From: Boesenbergia rotunda | Taxonomy: Eukaryota; Streptophyta; Magnoliopsida; Zingiberales; Zingiberaceae | Reading direction: 5' to 3' | Assembly (NCBI GenBank): GCA_024364735.1 | Contig: JAGFNQ010000733.1 | Coordinates: 124,001 to 188,000 of the forward strand | DNA length: 64,000 nucleotides | Translations under genes and position numbers: made by a program | Notes under the pieces: model-generated | Database searches by the model: none | Told to the model about the DNA's origin: nothing | What the model saw: only the letters and a program-made list of their open reading frames with translations | Part shown: one piece after another, positions 1-11,106 of the stretch | Position numbering within the stretch: position 1 is the first letter of the stretch | Layout of the letters: the number at the start of each line of letters is the position of its first letter

Positions 1-942
1 CAGGATGGGACCACTGGTCAGTCTTTTCTTCAGCTCTAGAAAACTGTGCTCGCATTTATCTGACCATTCAAACTTCTTGTTCTTTCTGGTCAAGGCTGTG
101 AGTGGAGAGGCTATTCTGGAAAAGTCCTCCATAAATTTTCTGTAATATCCTGCCAGGCCTAAGAAGCTTCTGATTTCACTGGCATTCTTGGGTCTACACC
201 AGTTGCTGACTGCCTCTATCTTGGCTGGATCAACTTGAATGCCTTCTTTGGATACAATGTGACCTAGGAAGGTCACCTGATCTAGCCAAAACTCACACTT
301 TGAGAATTTTGCATAGAGCTTCTCCTGCTGAAGGATCTGCAGCACTATCCTCAAGTGTGTAGCATGGTCCTCTGGAGTCTGTGAGTATATGAGAATATCA
401 TCAATAAATACAATGACGAATTTATCGAGATACTCCCTGAAGATGTGGTTCATCAGCTCCATGAAGACTGCTGGAGCATTGGTTACTCCACAAGGCATCA
501 CTACAAATTCGTAGTGGCCGTATCTTGTCCTGAAGGCCGTCCTGGGGATGTCACTCTCTTTAACCTTTAGCTGATGATACCCAGAACGCAGGTCTATCTT
601 CGAGAACACTGTAGCCCCTTTGAGTTGATCAAATAAATCATCTATTCTAGGAAGGGGGTACTTGTTCTTGATGGTTACCTTGTTCAGAGCTCTGTATTCT
701 ATGCACAGACGCATAGACCCATCCTTCTTCTTGACGAAAAGTACAGGAGCTCCCCAGGGTGAATGACTCGGGCGAATGAAGCCCTTGTCTAGTAGCTCCT
801 GGAGTTGCTCTTGTAATTCCTTCAACTCTGCTGGAGACATACGATATGGGGCCTTCGAGACCGGACCGGTACCTGGCATTAGCTCGATCTCGAATTCCAC
901 TTCTCTGTTGGGAGGTAGTCCAGGTAGTTCTTCTGGGAACAC
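1..942 (-). pseudogene. Gy1 reverse transcriptase domain (partial, runs off window)
   Basis: The minus-strand frame is open from 942 to the window edge and encodes a Ty3/gypsy reverse transcriptase. Visible motifs in order are the linker VFPEELPGLPP, the fingers region around WGAPVLFVKKKDGSMRLC, IDLRSGYHQLKV, the box YGHYEFVVMPCGVTNAP, the catalytic FIDDILIYS near 380-410, KCEFWLDQVTFLGHIVS, and LGLAGYYRKF at the start of the connection to RNase H. The catalytic Asp pair is intact. The frame is the same as the upstream protease and gag, but in-frame stops at 943-945 and 1276-1278 separate it from them, so this copy could not make a full polyprotein. Confidence 0.9.
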
Positions 943-1722
943 TTATGGATATTCGCAGACTACCCGTACATCCTCCTGCTTGAGTTCTTTCTTTGCTTCT
1001 GAGTCCACTATGTGTGCAAGAAAACCAGCACACCCTTGCTCTAGCATCTGGTGGGCTGCCAAGGCTGAGAGAAATTTCTGAGTCTTCCTCCTTGGGGCTC
1101 CTTGAAACTCGAATGGTGGTTCTCCTTCTGGGCTGAAAGCCACTTTCCTTCTACGGCAGTCCACTGAAGCGCTGTACTTACTGAGGAAATCTATGCCCAG
1201 TATGATGTCGAAGTCCTGCATCGCAAGGACTATCAGATCGACATATAGCTCTCGGTCTGAAATCTTGATTGGCACAGCCTAGAGCCTCTGGGTGGACTCC
1301 ATGATTTCCTCTGAAGGGAGAGTTGTCAGGAATCTGGACTCCCAACTCTCTGCAGGCACCTGTAACTTACTAGCAAAAGGTACTGATACGAAAGAATGGG
1401 TCGCCCCAGTGTCAAACAGTGTAGTAGCTAAATGCTGAAAAATAACTATTTGACCTGTTACGACCGTGGAGGCGCTGGCAGCTTCTTCCTTCGTGAAGGA
1501 AAAGACTCTGGCATTGGTTGGAACTGGTGCTGTTTCCAACCCTCCCTGACTGATCTGAGGTCCCTCCAGTATGGTAGGCATATAATGTAACTGAGGCTTG
1601 CCTCCATACTGTACGGACTGCTGAGGAAGTACCTTAAACTTGTTTGGGCAGTCTTTGGATCTGTGTCCCTCCTGTCCACATGAGTAGCATCCAGTTACAC
1701 CCAAAAGGCATGCTCCTGGATG
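943..1722 (-). pseudogene. Gy1 CCHC zinc knuckle and aspartic protease
   Basis: Reading leftward from 1722, the frame gives a CX2CX4HX4C knuckle (CYSCGQEGHRSKDC, about 1690-1650) that binds nucleic acid in Gag, then an aspartic protease with the active-site motif DTGATHSF near 1410. The retroviral-protease second half is visible as ILGIDFL near 1195. A TAG stop at 1276-1278 and a TAA at 943-945 break the frame. The piece upstream of the knuckle lies beyond the 3.1-kb solo LTR. The broken His-Pro-Gly-Ala-Cys segment at 1722-1707 joins the end of gag at 4846 without a frame change. Confidence 0.88.
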
Positions 1723-1727
1723 GGTCC

Positions 1728-4700
1728 TGTAAAATACGGCGATTCAAAAATCCGGACCAGAAAATTTTTCGAGATTTTTCTGGATTGAGTCTAGGGTTTT
1801 CGGCCCTACGGGAGGAGCCCAAGGGGCTTTATTGTAAAATCTTAAATAGTTGGCTTAAGTAAATTTACCTAAAGTTATGGGGCTTTCAGGTAGACTCTTA
1901 AATTACAAAAGGGTAACTAATCTAACCCTAGAAATTTATGAAGGTGGATTGAAATATATAATGGAGGGTTAAATAGTTAAAACCGTTATCCTAAAGGTTG
2001 AGTCGAATTTTAGAAAGTTGAGGGGCCTTTTTGAGAAAGATCCACTCTTTTATAACTTGGCTTCTCTTTTTCTCCCCGCGTGCCCTAGCCGCAAAGACAC
2101 CCGACCCCTTTTTTTTCCTTTCTCCTCTTCACTCGGCCGCAAACCACTTGACCCCCTCTTCCTATCCTTCTTGATCGCAAATCGCCGCCGCCTCTGCCCT
2201 CTCCACGCGAAGTCCATCCCCGCCGACATCGCCGGGCCACCCCTCGCTTGAGCCGCGGTAGCCCCAGATCCAACCGTATTCCTTGAGTTGCTGGTCGTGG
2301 ATGTCGCAGCCGCATGTAGCATCGTCGGGGGTTGGATTCGTCACCGGCGTCAGGCATGGCTGCGATTACTTCGAGATGCTCTTGATTGGGAGCAGAGATC
2401 TCATGGACTATCTTCAGGTAACTTCCTTCTTCGAGGATCTTGTGAATCCGCTTGCTGTACCCGATCATAGCTGAGTCGGAGTTGATGTTCTGTTCTGAGG
2501 ATTCGCTCGGTGGCAAAGGGAAAGAAGAAGCCGATGTCGGAGGAGACAACTTGTGTAGGTATTTCGATGGGGGAGGCTAATCCATCATATATGGCTGGAG
2601 CTTCACGGCTGGTGTCCAATTGAGGTAAGGAATTTATATGGTTGTTTTGGTGTTGAATCTGAATTTGATGAGTTTCTTTGAGTTCCTTGTTTTTGCTACC
2701 GTGAGGTTGTTTAGGTTTGTATCCTGATGTGGTTTTGGTTTGGGGAACCCTATTTTAGAATTTCAGTAGGTTCTTGACATCACCATGAGTTAGAGTTAAT
2801 TTTTGGAATCTTGTTCTTAAGAGGATACCTGATGAATGTATTGGATTTCGGTTTCTATTTTGTAGAGTTTCATCAGCTCTATTATGGTTGTTGGCAAACA
2901 ATCACAGTTTAGATATTGTTTTGATTTTAATGGATAGATGCGATTGTGATTTGTTGGAATCAATCTATTATATTCCTTGGTGATGAACTGGGTTGGTTAG
3001 TTTTGGATTTGAGCTTTTAGGAATTTTAATGAATCTGATTAGTTGGGTTTACCTTGTTCTTGGGTGTTGTGGATTTGCCGTAATCATGATTTGGTGTTGT
3101 TTAGTTTGATCCATATGAATTGGTGATGATCTTACCGTGAGCTAGTGAGTGGATTTGTCTTTGTTAGGGAAATCCATGTCGGACTTGGTGATCACTTGGA
3201 TTAAGCCGAGATAAACCCTAACTTGGGTCACGATTCAACCTACATAGAAATTAATCACTAATTAGGATTAATTAGTGACACTCACCTTTAGGATGGTGAT
3301 AATTGGGTTGTATCGTGTTTACCTAGTTATCAGTCGATTTGGTAATTAATGAACTATATCCTTTGATACAGGACATTGATTGGTTCGGACGTATAGATGC
3401 GGAGGTTCTTTCTTGAACACAGACTTCACGTTGAGGCGGGTACCCTTTGACTTATCTCTTTTGATATTGTCATGTGATTATGCATAGACTGTTATAGATA
3501 GCAGTAAGATTTTACGCTATCCCTGTTTATTATGCCTGTTCTGGATACTTGTTGTTTATCCCTGTGATATTATGCTGTTAGTTTCATATAGTCCCAGGTA
3601 TTGCCATATCTATATATATGCTTAGAGATCGTGTTGTACCTCTTGCGTTTGACCTTGAGAGATCTGTAGTTTCCAGCCAGTATACCTTGTAGGTTACCTG
3701 TATTTCCTGTTATAGGTTTTCAGGCTGAGACTTAGTATACTGAGGACTCGGTGAGGGAGGTATGTGTATCTATCATACACCATCTCTGCATTATTGCATG
3801 CTGACCCACGCGGACGTTGTGGACGATGTCCTGACTGGGTACAGGTTGTCACAGCTCTACCCACGCGGATGTTGTGGACGATCCTGACTGGGACTAGGGG
3901 TGACACATGTCATTGCATCAGGGTGCTTTATATGTATGGGGCATGCACCATCCTTGCATTATTGCATGCTGACCCACGCGGACGTTGTGGACCATGTCCT
4001 GACTGGGTACAGGTTGTCACAGCTCTACCCACGCGGACGTCGTGGACGATATCCTGACTGGGACTAGGGGGTGACACATGTCATTGCACCATGTGCATAC
4101 TTTGCATCGTGCATTGTTTGCTGCACTTGATTCTTGCACTTGTTTGACATTGCATATACTGGAGACTTGTTATCCTGCTTATATGTCTATTATTGTTCCA
4201 TTTGGTATTTATTACCCTCTTTCCAGGTTAGATGGATTCAGGTATGTATCTACCTCAGTATGTTCAGTACTAGTCCTTCCCTACTGTTGATATGAGTCTG
4301 TATTAGCTGAACTCTTAGTGTTGGTATAACCTTCTATGCATATCTGTTGGGTATTCGCTGAGCTATGGACTCACCCCGTTGCCATATATGTTTATTTCAG
4401 GTTGATGTCTGCGAGGAGATCCCGAGCCGCCAGTCCCTAGCTCTAGACGAGCTCCGCTTGGTTTTATTTTATTTTATGTTTGTTTGCTTATGGACCCTGT
4501 AGTATTTCCTATGCTTCCGTTGTGGAGTTTCGAACATGTATTCATGTTTAATTCGATAGTATTGTACTTTTGAGTCCTATGTTGGACTTCGATTGGTTTT
4601 GGTTTTGTTCCTGCCCCCTGGCAGCTCAGGTGAGTTCGGATTTAGTTTTTCGATAGTTATATTCATATAACTGTTGTTTCTGCTTATATCTGAGGCCTGT

Positions 4701-4845
4701 GGCCCTTTAAACTGCATGGTTGTGCAAATATTTAAACTGCGTGGATTGTTATATATATTGTGTGTGTGTAAATTGTCCGCCGGACAGGGGAGGTGCTGTC
4801 CGATTTTATATTGGATCAGCGGCTCCTGGGTCTCGGGGCGTGACA
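1728..4845 (+). mobile_element. Gypsy solo LTR (3.1 kb) inserted in Gy1 gag
   Basis: The segment begins TGTAAAATACGG and ends GGGGCGTGACA, giving TG...CA termini. It is flanked by the 5-bp duplication GGTCC at 1723-1727 and 4846-4850. Its length, its GGGGCGTGACA end (usual in long plant Ty3/gypsy LTRs) and the lack of any interior coding sequence indicate a solo LTR left by recombination between the two LTRs of a full element. Plus orientation is inferred from that end, since GGGCGTGACA normally abuts the primer-binding site. The host ORF is in frame once the insert is removed. Short ORFs inside are not credible genes. Confidence 0.9.
3776..4085 (+). repeat. Tandem duplication of about 180 bp inside the solo LTR
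   Basis: Two copies of a block run from 'gcattattgcatgctgaccc' through a GACTAGGGG(G)TGACACATGTCATTGCA end, starting near 3788 and 3957. Each copy holds two sub-repeats around CCCACGCGGACGTTGTGGAC, so the structure is a repeat within a repeat. Such arrays are common in long plant gypsy LTRs. I see no coding function. Confidence 0.8.
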
Positions 4846-5826
4846 GGTCCTCCCACACTTAGGACAAGGTGGATACCTAACTTGCTTGTTCTCTGGGTTT
4901 CCTTTTTGGCTGCCAGGCCACTGCTTCCTTTTGTGGTTTTTGCTCTTCCAGTTCTGGCTATTTGGCTGAGGCTTCTGGCCTCCAGTTGTCTTGTTCTCAG
5001 TCAGGACTGGCTTCTGCTGTGCTTGCTGTGCCTTGATGCTATTCAGGTAGTGCTCTGAGATTAGAGCACTACTGACCAACTCCTCGCTGGTCTGGGGTCG
5101 GTGCGTCCCGCTGTTCACGTTGAGTGCTATTTCATGGTTCAGCATGCGGAGCATCAGTCTGACTCGCTCCTTCTCTGTGCTGACTAGCTCTGGGCAGAGG
5201 CGAGCTAGTCTGTTGAACTTCGCGACTGCTTCTCCCACTGGTAGGCTACCTTGTCTGAACTCCATGAAGTCCTCGTAGTGCTTGTTGGTAACCCGCATGT
5301 GGAAGAACTCCTCATAGAACTCTTGCTCGAAATCTGCCCAGCTCATCTGGTTGACTATCCTCTTACTCTTGACTCGCTCCCACCACATACGAGCGTCTCC
5401 AGTTAGGCAGAAGGAGGCACATTTGACCTTCTCGACTTCTGGCCAGTCAAGAAGCTCCATTGTGCTCTCTAAAGTCTTGAACCAAGCCTGAGCATCCCAG
5501 GGCTCAGTTGCGCCTGAGAAACTTTCGGGTTTCAGCCTCTGCCACTGGACGAGGTATGCTTCTTGTCTTCGGTTCACGGCAGGGGTATCCTGTGGGACTG
5601 GTGGAACTTCAGCCACCACTGGAGTTCCCACTCCTGCTGTGGGTGGTCTAGGGGGCACTGGGTGCTGATTTGCCATAAGTGTGGCGATGGTCTTCTGTTG
5701 TTCTGTAATCTGAGCTTGCATTTGAGCAATGACTGCCATCAGGTTTGGCTGTTCTGTGCCAGGCTCATTGTTATCTTGAATTGGAGTGCTGTTCCTTGCA
5801 TTAGGAGTTCGGCCTCTTCTTGCCAT
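4846..5826 (-). pseudogene. Gy1 gag, N-terminal and capsid part
   Basis: This minus-strand ORF starts at ATG 5826 with MARRGRTPNARN and covers about 327 codons of retroelement gag before the solo-LTR junction. The first 80 residues are Gln-rich with a coiled-coil-like stretch (AQMQAQITEQQKTIATLMAN), then a Pro/Val-rich linker. The retrotransposon gag domain follows (WLKTLE-like core AWFKTLESTMELLDWP, near residues 115-130; RMWWERVKSKR; FMEFRQGSLPVGEAVAKF). It ends in a basic linker and the first knuckle-like Cys pair CPKCGRT, where the solo LTR cuts it. Up to that point the ORF has no stop. Past 4846 the displayed frame reads into LTR sequence. Confidence 0.92.
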
Positions 5827-6111
5827 CTAATAATGCATAAAGGAACAAGAAAATCACAACTATATCTCTAGGTATAAACTTGTCTTCTTACTTAGTAACC
5901 TAATATCCATTCTAGGGATTAAATATGATTCCGTGCTACTAAGGTATTAAACATGCTTCCTTGTTCTATGCACATATGAGTAAGTACTTAAGCATTTCTC
6001 TATACCGTAATTAAGTAAAGGAGCAATAGAAAAAACTGAAACTTAAAGCTTTCTTACTTGAAGACGGCAAGGTTGATGCTGATGTGTGTGTGATGCTGGA
6101 GAATGGGAACT
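5827..6111 (-). other. Gy1 untranslated leader
   Basis: About 285 bases between the primer-binding site and the gag ATG, AT-rich, with no ORF of note. Parts of it are shared with 36055-36250 of the second copy, Gy2, for example the stretch containing ATCAGCATCAACCTTGCCG. This confirms that the two belong to one family. Confidence 0.8.
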
Positions 6112-6123
6112 GCTCTGATACCA
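6112..6123 (-). other. Primer-binding site of Gy1
   Basis: On the minus strand this reads TGGTATCAGAGC, the usual plant complement to the 3' end of initiator methionine tRNA, two bases after the LTR end GGGTCGCTACA. It fixes the LTR boundary and the orientation. Confidence 0.92.
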
Positions 6124-6287
6124 CCTGTAGCGACCCGCCTTCTTCTGCCTTTGACGGATCGTTACTTGTCTACTTCTTGACTCTAATGCACGACTAAGAA
6201 TGCGAAACTTTTTTTTTCTTTTAAATTCATCTAGGGATGATATTCTAACTTTAATAGTCATGCATGATACAATGGCACACTTCCTTT

Positions 6288-6401
6288 CTCTTTTTTTTTT
6301 TTAAAAAACAAAACAACTTTTATTTTAACTACTTTGCCAGGATTTGACCCCTAGACCTCTTAGATGTAACAATAAAGCACTAACCAGCTGCCCTACACAA
6401 C
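6288..6401 (-). mobile_element. Short tRNA-derived SINE-like insertion in the Gy1 LTR
   Basis: On the minus strand this about 110-bp piece starts GTAGGGCAGCTGGTTAGTGC (A-box-like), has a B-box-like GGTCAAATCC, and ends in T- and A-rich sequence with an oligo-A tail. Similar short direct repeats (TTCTCTTT-like) flank it. The homologous LTR at 33764-36040 lacks this block between TATCAT and GAGAAAG, which marks it as an insertion. It is too degenerate to be a tRNA gene. An older, shorter SINE is my best reading. Confidence 0.45.
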
Positions 6402-6417
6402 TTCTCTTTAATGATAC

Positions 6418-6539
6418 CAGTCGACTGCTATATAGCAGTCGACTGATACCAGGCGACTGACCTTTTGGCAGTTGCCTGGTGCATCGAACAGAAGCTACTG
6501 TTCGATAGGGCAGGTGACTGGTCCTGTACCAGTCGACTG
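6418..6539. promoter_or_regulatory. CAGTCGACTG palindromes in the Gy1 LTR
   Basis: Perfect CAGTCGACTG boxes lie at 6418-6427, 6436-6445 and 6530-6539, with decayed copies between them (AGGCGACTG, CAGTTGCCTGG, CAGGTGACTGG). The same box pair, usually with a 9-bp spacer, occurs in the Sirevirus elements of this window. The flank with GGTACGCCTG and CTGAAATTCAGAT is also shared in degenerate form. Function is unknown; a protein-binding site or hairpin is inferred from the symmetry. Confidence 0.75.
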
Positions 6540-8349
6540 GTACGCCTGAAAATCTGAAATTCAGATTCGAAGCCTTGTTTCAAAACTCCACCAAACATAT
6601 AGTTTCAAGCCATACAAAGACATAACACCATTTCTATACTCTATACTAGTTTCCTAAACATTTTAGCCAATCAAAACAACTTCATAAACTTGAAATTAGG
6701 ACTTTTTGCGGAAGTAAATGAGCTATGAAAATCTATAAGAGCTTTAACTAGAGTTTTGTACCAAACTTCACTTCTATGCATTCATAACACCAAAACACAT
6801 GTTCTAAACATTTCTAAAGCATTGTGGAATGTGTATGCAACTTTTCTAAGCATATTTAAGCAATAACAACTTGATTCAAAGGAAAACTGACAATATCTTG
6901 GCACATGCATCAAATAGCTCATCAAAGTATCAATATTCAAAACTACTCACACTTATACTCATCCAATGCAATCATAAGGATATGTATGCTAAATAAAATG
7001 ACATGGAATCTTTACTCATGGTTTTAGGATATGCAAAATATCTAAAACGCAAATACTTGGATAAATGCTATATGATCCAACTTAAACTAAGACTCTATAA
7101 CAATTGTATTTTGAGTCTTTTATTCATCTTGTCCCAAGGACCTCTCCAAGGTCAGCCACCACACACACGTCACTCAGCACCGCCTTGTCGCCTTCCTTCA
7201 GAATTGCTTGCCTTTACCTTTACCTGCAGCAAGAGGAAATGCAACTAATAAACAAAAAGCTTAGTAAGTACTATCTAGCTCACAAAATCTCGAAAAGTGC
7301 AAACATGCTTTTTAAACAATGTGAAATCACATGAGATACTTCTTATGCTTGAAAGAAACACTAAGAAACATGTATAACTCAAAACATGCATACTCAAGCA
7401 TTAATAAATCTCAACTTACTTGTTCTTGGCTTAACTTGAAACTTTAGAAATTCTCTAACTTTAAATCTTCCTTTAACTTTTAGAAAACTTCTTTAAACTT
7501 TAGAAAACTTTGCTAAAGCATATACTTGAAAATAATAATCACTTGGATCCACTTAAGACGTAAGTACCATCTTATACGCGTTCCCTAAAAGGTTGGGGGT
7601 AGCGAGCCACCAATCCTAATAGAGCAGACCTTGGTCTACCAGGGCCAAGACCTTGGAATTGGACACCTGGATTTCTTTAACGACGCCCTTGGACGCCGGG
7701 TACTGGCCTTGGAAAATAAAATAGCTTTTCTTTCTTGTCTTTCTTATCTTTAAATGCCTTGGCATTTTAACGAGCACCTTGTGTGCCCAAATCCCTAAGT
7801 CTTGACTTTTGGGGATTTCTTAAGGCCTTGGCCTTTTCTTTTCTTATCTTTATCTTCTCTTTTCTTCTCTTATAACTTTTCTTAGTCCCTAACCTCATAT
7901 AGGGTACTTAATCAAACTTATACAAGCATGAATTAAACTAGAATTACATGCAAAATCATAAACTCAAGGAAAAATTGCACTTTAATCTTTTTAACGGGGA
8001 ACAACTTGCGGAAAACCGCCTCTTACTGCAGGTGAGCAGTACTTACATTGATTTCTTGGACTTACGACCGAAATTGGCGTTGGGTGTTCCGGAGAAACTT
8101 GAGATCTCGATGAACCGTTCGCGCCTACGCGTTCCTCTCGTCGTGGGGATTCCGAATATAGGAAAATCTCTCGGAGAAGAGCCCTAGGACTTGGTATGTT
8201 TTCGCCCAAGAGAGGAGGAGGGGAGAGGGGCGGCGTGCGGCTGGTTTGGGCGAGGAAGAGGGTTTAGTTGAGAGAAATAAAATTTCTCTCCTTAATCATC
8301 TATTTATACTTATGGGGCAAATTGAACTAATTACACCCTATCTATTGTT

Positions 8350-8440
8350 TCGCTTAATCCATATCAACGAAACGATCCAGCCCAGCTGGTCCGCCCACTC
8401 TTCTCTCACGGCCTAGGTCTAGGGATCAAATCCCACCTAT
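8350..8440 (+). other. tRNA-like segment near the 5' end of the Gy1 LTR (antisense)
   Basis: The plus strand has CAGCCCAGCTGG (A-box-like) and, about 40 bases on, GGGATCAAATCCC (B-box-like). The homologous place in the other LTR (33925-33995, opposite strand) has TAGCCCAGCTGG and GGTTCGAACCC. It is not a full cloverleaf. It may be a remnant pol III promoter, antisense to the LTR. Confidence 0.5.
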
Positions 8441-8567
8441 CCGTTTTTCTCTTTTCACCCCTTTTTGCCACTTTCGTTTACGGAAAAATTCTATAAAAAT
8501 ATCCATAAATTCGGAATAAATTCTAAGATATTTCTAAAATTAGTTTCGAGAATTTTCGGACGTTACA

Positions 8568-8593
8568 CGACTGGTCGGCGGGTTCTATAAAAG
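8568..8593 (+). promoter_or_regulatory. Palindrome remnant plus TATA-like box upstream of the Sire-E ORF
   Basis: CGACTGG at the very edge of the Gy1 insertion is the right half of the CAGTCGACTG(G) box. Twelve bases later comes CTATAAAAG (8585-8593), about 200 bp before the ORF start at 8790. This matches the box-then-TATA order in the element's own LTR (11660-11720). I infer an internal promoter; it has not been shown. Confidence 0.55.
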
Positions 8594-8789
8594 AAAAAGG
8601 GCGTGGGGGGCAGCCCGAACCTAGGGTTTTCGGTGCATCCCCCCTGCGATACTTCTCCTCCCTGACCTCTCCTTGCTCTTAAGGCCTTCTCAAGCTCTAA
8701 AAACACCCTCCTAGCCTCCTCCATCTCAGATCTACACTTAGAGTTAGGGAAAATCTCTCTTTTGGAGTCAATCATCACCACCATTCCTA

Positions 8790-9900
8790 ATGGAACGCCC
8801 TAAGAAGAGGTAACTATGTGTGAAGTGTATTTTTCGATTGGGTTCATGTTCTGAAACTAACCTATCTCATTTTGCAAGTTTTCCTTGTTGTTTTTTCCTT
8901 TTGGGGCGGGTTTTGTGCATGCATGGGTAAAATATGTGTTAGGATGGCACATAAGAGGAAGGTGGGTGAGGGATCATCTCGCCGGGGACAAGTAGATCCT
9001 GAGGGACCTCGGTTTAGGTCCGAGGAGTGTCAAAAAGTGTTTGAGAATGCGACTTTCATATTAATGGATTGCCACTATCTTAATCAATCCTATTTCCAGG
9101 ACATTCCCTACATCATTGAAATCATTGCCTATTTCGGGTTGCAACAACTGGTTTACTGCCAACACTTCATCAATTTTGATGTATGCAAAGAATTCTATGC
9201 CAACCTCTCATCCACTAATGCCCAAAACATGATATATGAGTCAATGGTCCAAGGGATCACTATTCCATTTACACCTGATGAGTTACGGTCATTCTTAAGG
9301 TGTAGAGTGTCAAACAGTCCGCTCACATGCTTCCCCACCATTGTTGACCCTCTAGATTTGCCGGGTGTTACCATAGATTAGATTCATCGGCATTATTTTG
9401 GTAGACCTCGATGTCCTAGGGACCGCATTTTTGATGCCAAAAACATGAGTCCAATGAGTAATGTTTTGTACAAGTTGGTTCTAGGTTGCATTCTTCCAAT
9501 CATTACAAAGGGGCGGTCGAGGATTCGTCTTCCTCAATTAGTGCTAATGTATGCCTTAGAGAGACGTTTGGACATTGACATAGCTCATCAGGTTTTCACA
9601 TCTATTACCTACTTCTCCCATGACGTTAATAAGAAGCTATACATGCCATTTGATCATGTTCTGACCGAATTCCTTAAGTCTAGAGGGGTCAGAGTTGACA
9701 AGGGTCAAATGCATGAGTTATCCAAAGACTATGACCAAATAGGTTCTCGACAGCTTTCTTTGGCGGGGATCGAGAAGCATGATGGGGAGATTATCTGGCG
9801 TCGTCGACCTGCTCTTGTGCCAGCTGATGATGATGAGGAGGAGGAGGATCTCACAGGAGGAGTTACATTCTCTCAACTTCGGTCCGAGGTGAAGAACTGA
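8790..9900 (+). pseudogene. Env-position ORF of Sire-E with a short intron
   Basis: Exon 1 (8790-8809) encodes MERPKKR. A GT...AG intron (8810-8942, 133 bp) follows, and exon 2 resumes in frame with MAHKRKVGEG, giving a strongly basic N-terminus. Exon 2 has one nonsense codon (TAG 9379-9381), after which the same frame continues to 9900. The residues resemble the plant transposon-associated domain that Pfam calls putative plant transposon protein: VCKEFYANL, VQGITIPFTPDELRSFL, then a Leu-rich half with YALERRLDIDIAHQVF and an acidic tail. The ORF at 30816-32022 is a diverged homologue with an intron at the same place. It occupies the env position of Sireviruses. Function is unknown. A Gln/Met-rich tail (to about 9990) lies in a shifted frame. 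Confidence 0.7.
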
Positions 9901-10722
9901 GGGAGGACTTTCTATGTTCCAGTAGCGCCAGATGGACATGCAGATGCAGCAGCAGGAAATGTACGAGATGATGCAGCAGTAGCAAGTAGCATATCAGGGT
10001 CCTCCTCCTCCTCTAGGCGCCGAGATGTAGTCAGCTTGACTTGGTGGTTCTAGTGTTGAGAGTGTTCTGTTTTGATGTTTTATTATATCTCTCAAATACT
10101 TTATTTTAGGGATTGTAAAACTTTAACTATTTTGAGGTCACGACCCATCTGACCTTCTTTATGTTTCCATGTATGAACCATTTGCCTATCTTTCATGTTA
10201 TTTTATGAAATTTTATGTCATGACTTGATGTTACTTTATATTACTCTTATGTCTTGATTTGAGTATTGTTTGAAAATTCATAATCCTTGTATCATGTTTT
10301 ACTTTATGATTTAATGATGGGTGAATGAAATAAGGGTGTTTTGATATCATGAGAATTAAGGAAGGTTGATAAGTATATCCCTAGGGTTAAGAGTAAATTA
10401 GGGGGAGGTTTGTGTCATTTTGAGGATACACATGAAGAAGGGAAGAATGGAGGATCATTTCATGTGTGGAATAATGATGATCAGGGTTGGCAATCACATA
10501 GAAGTATGGATGGAATTGAAAGTTGATACATATATGCCAATTTTTGAGGAAATTCAAGTTTGTACCAAAATTCAAGCACGGTTGTTGTTTTTCATGAAAC
10601 CATATTTTTCTAGGATAGAGTATATCCTAACAATCGTGCTTGCAAAATTTTACATTTTTCTGGATTTTCTGGAATTTTATACGCGTTTTTGAATTTCGGC
10701 GGAAATTCAGAAAATGGCGTAT

Positions 10723-10751
10723 CAGTCGACTGCCCTAGGGGCAGTCGACTG
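10723..10751. promoter_or_regulatory. Paired CAGTCGACTG palindrome, Sire-E interior
   Basis: Boxes lie at 10723-10732 and 10742-10751 with the 9-bp spacer CCCTAGGGG, which is itself self-complementary, so the whole 29 bp is a near-perfect inverted repeat. It lies about 370 bp before the 3' LTR, as in the related elements. Confidence 0.85.
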
Positions 10752-11106
10752 GTGTCTCAGGCAGTGTGTGTTTTGGTGATTTTTGAGGGGTTTTCGGAAA
10801 TCTGGTTGAGTTCTATTTGGCACCAGGGGTAAGGTTGCTTGGGGCAATCTTTTTGATGGTGTCAAAGGGGAAGAACTTGGGTGTCAAGTTAGGTTTGGGT
10901 TGAAACTTAACTATGGTTAGTTTATGTAACTTTAGTGTTAAGTTGGGAGAACTTAACTTGGGATTGGCAATGAGAAATGGAAATTGGGAGAAAGCATAGG
11001 TTAAGGGGGAGGTTGCCTCTTGTTTGTTATGCTTTAATTTTCAATTGCTATTGCTATTGTTTATTATTATTGTTGTTGTGATACCTAACTTAACATATTG
11101 TCACAC

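Larger units (their letters stand above)
1..8567 (-). mobile_element. Ty3/gypsy retrotransposon Gy1, 5' part
   Basis: On the minus strand the order is 5' LTR (8567-6126), primer-binding site, leader, gag, CCHC knuckle, aspartic protease and reverse transcriptase, with the rest off the left edge. This gag-PR-RT order is that of Ty3/gypsy. The interior is interrupted by a solo LTR at 1728-4845. Removing that insert and one copy of its GGTCC duplication rejoins gag and knuckle in the same reading frame. The 5 bases right of the LTR (CGACT, 8568-8572) should be one copy of the target duplication, but its partner lies outside the window. A Tekay-like chromovirus is possible; the integrase C-terminus that would show a chromodomain is not present. 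Confidence 0.9.
6126..8567 (-). repeat. Gy1 5' LTR
   Basis: In the minus orientation it starts TGTAACGTCCG and ends GGGTCGCTACA, 2442 bp, and abuts the primer-binding site. The related LTR at 33764-36040 aligns over long stretches, for example the CTTGGACGCCGGGTACTGG region near 7690 against 34650. It carries CAGTCGACTG palindromes near its 3' end, an antisense tRNA-like segment near its 5' end, and an extra SINE-like insert (6288-6401) that the other copy lacks. Short ORFs on either strand are not supported as genes. Confidence 0.9.

Noticed and set aside
647..1033. 128-codon minus ORF overlapping Gy1 RT
   Set aside because: A shadow frame. The true RT is in another frame, with clear motifs and no stop to the window edge.
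2085..2549. 154-codon minus ORF in the 3.1-kb solo LTR
   Set aside because: Arg/Ser-rich with no recognisable domain, inside non-coding LTR, and overlapped by several other short frames. Composition explains it.
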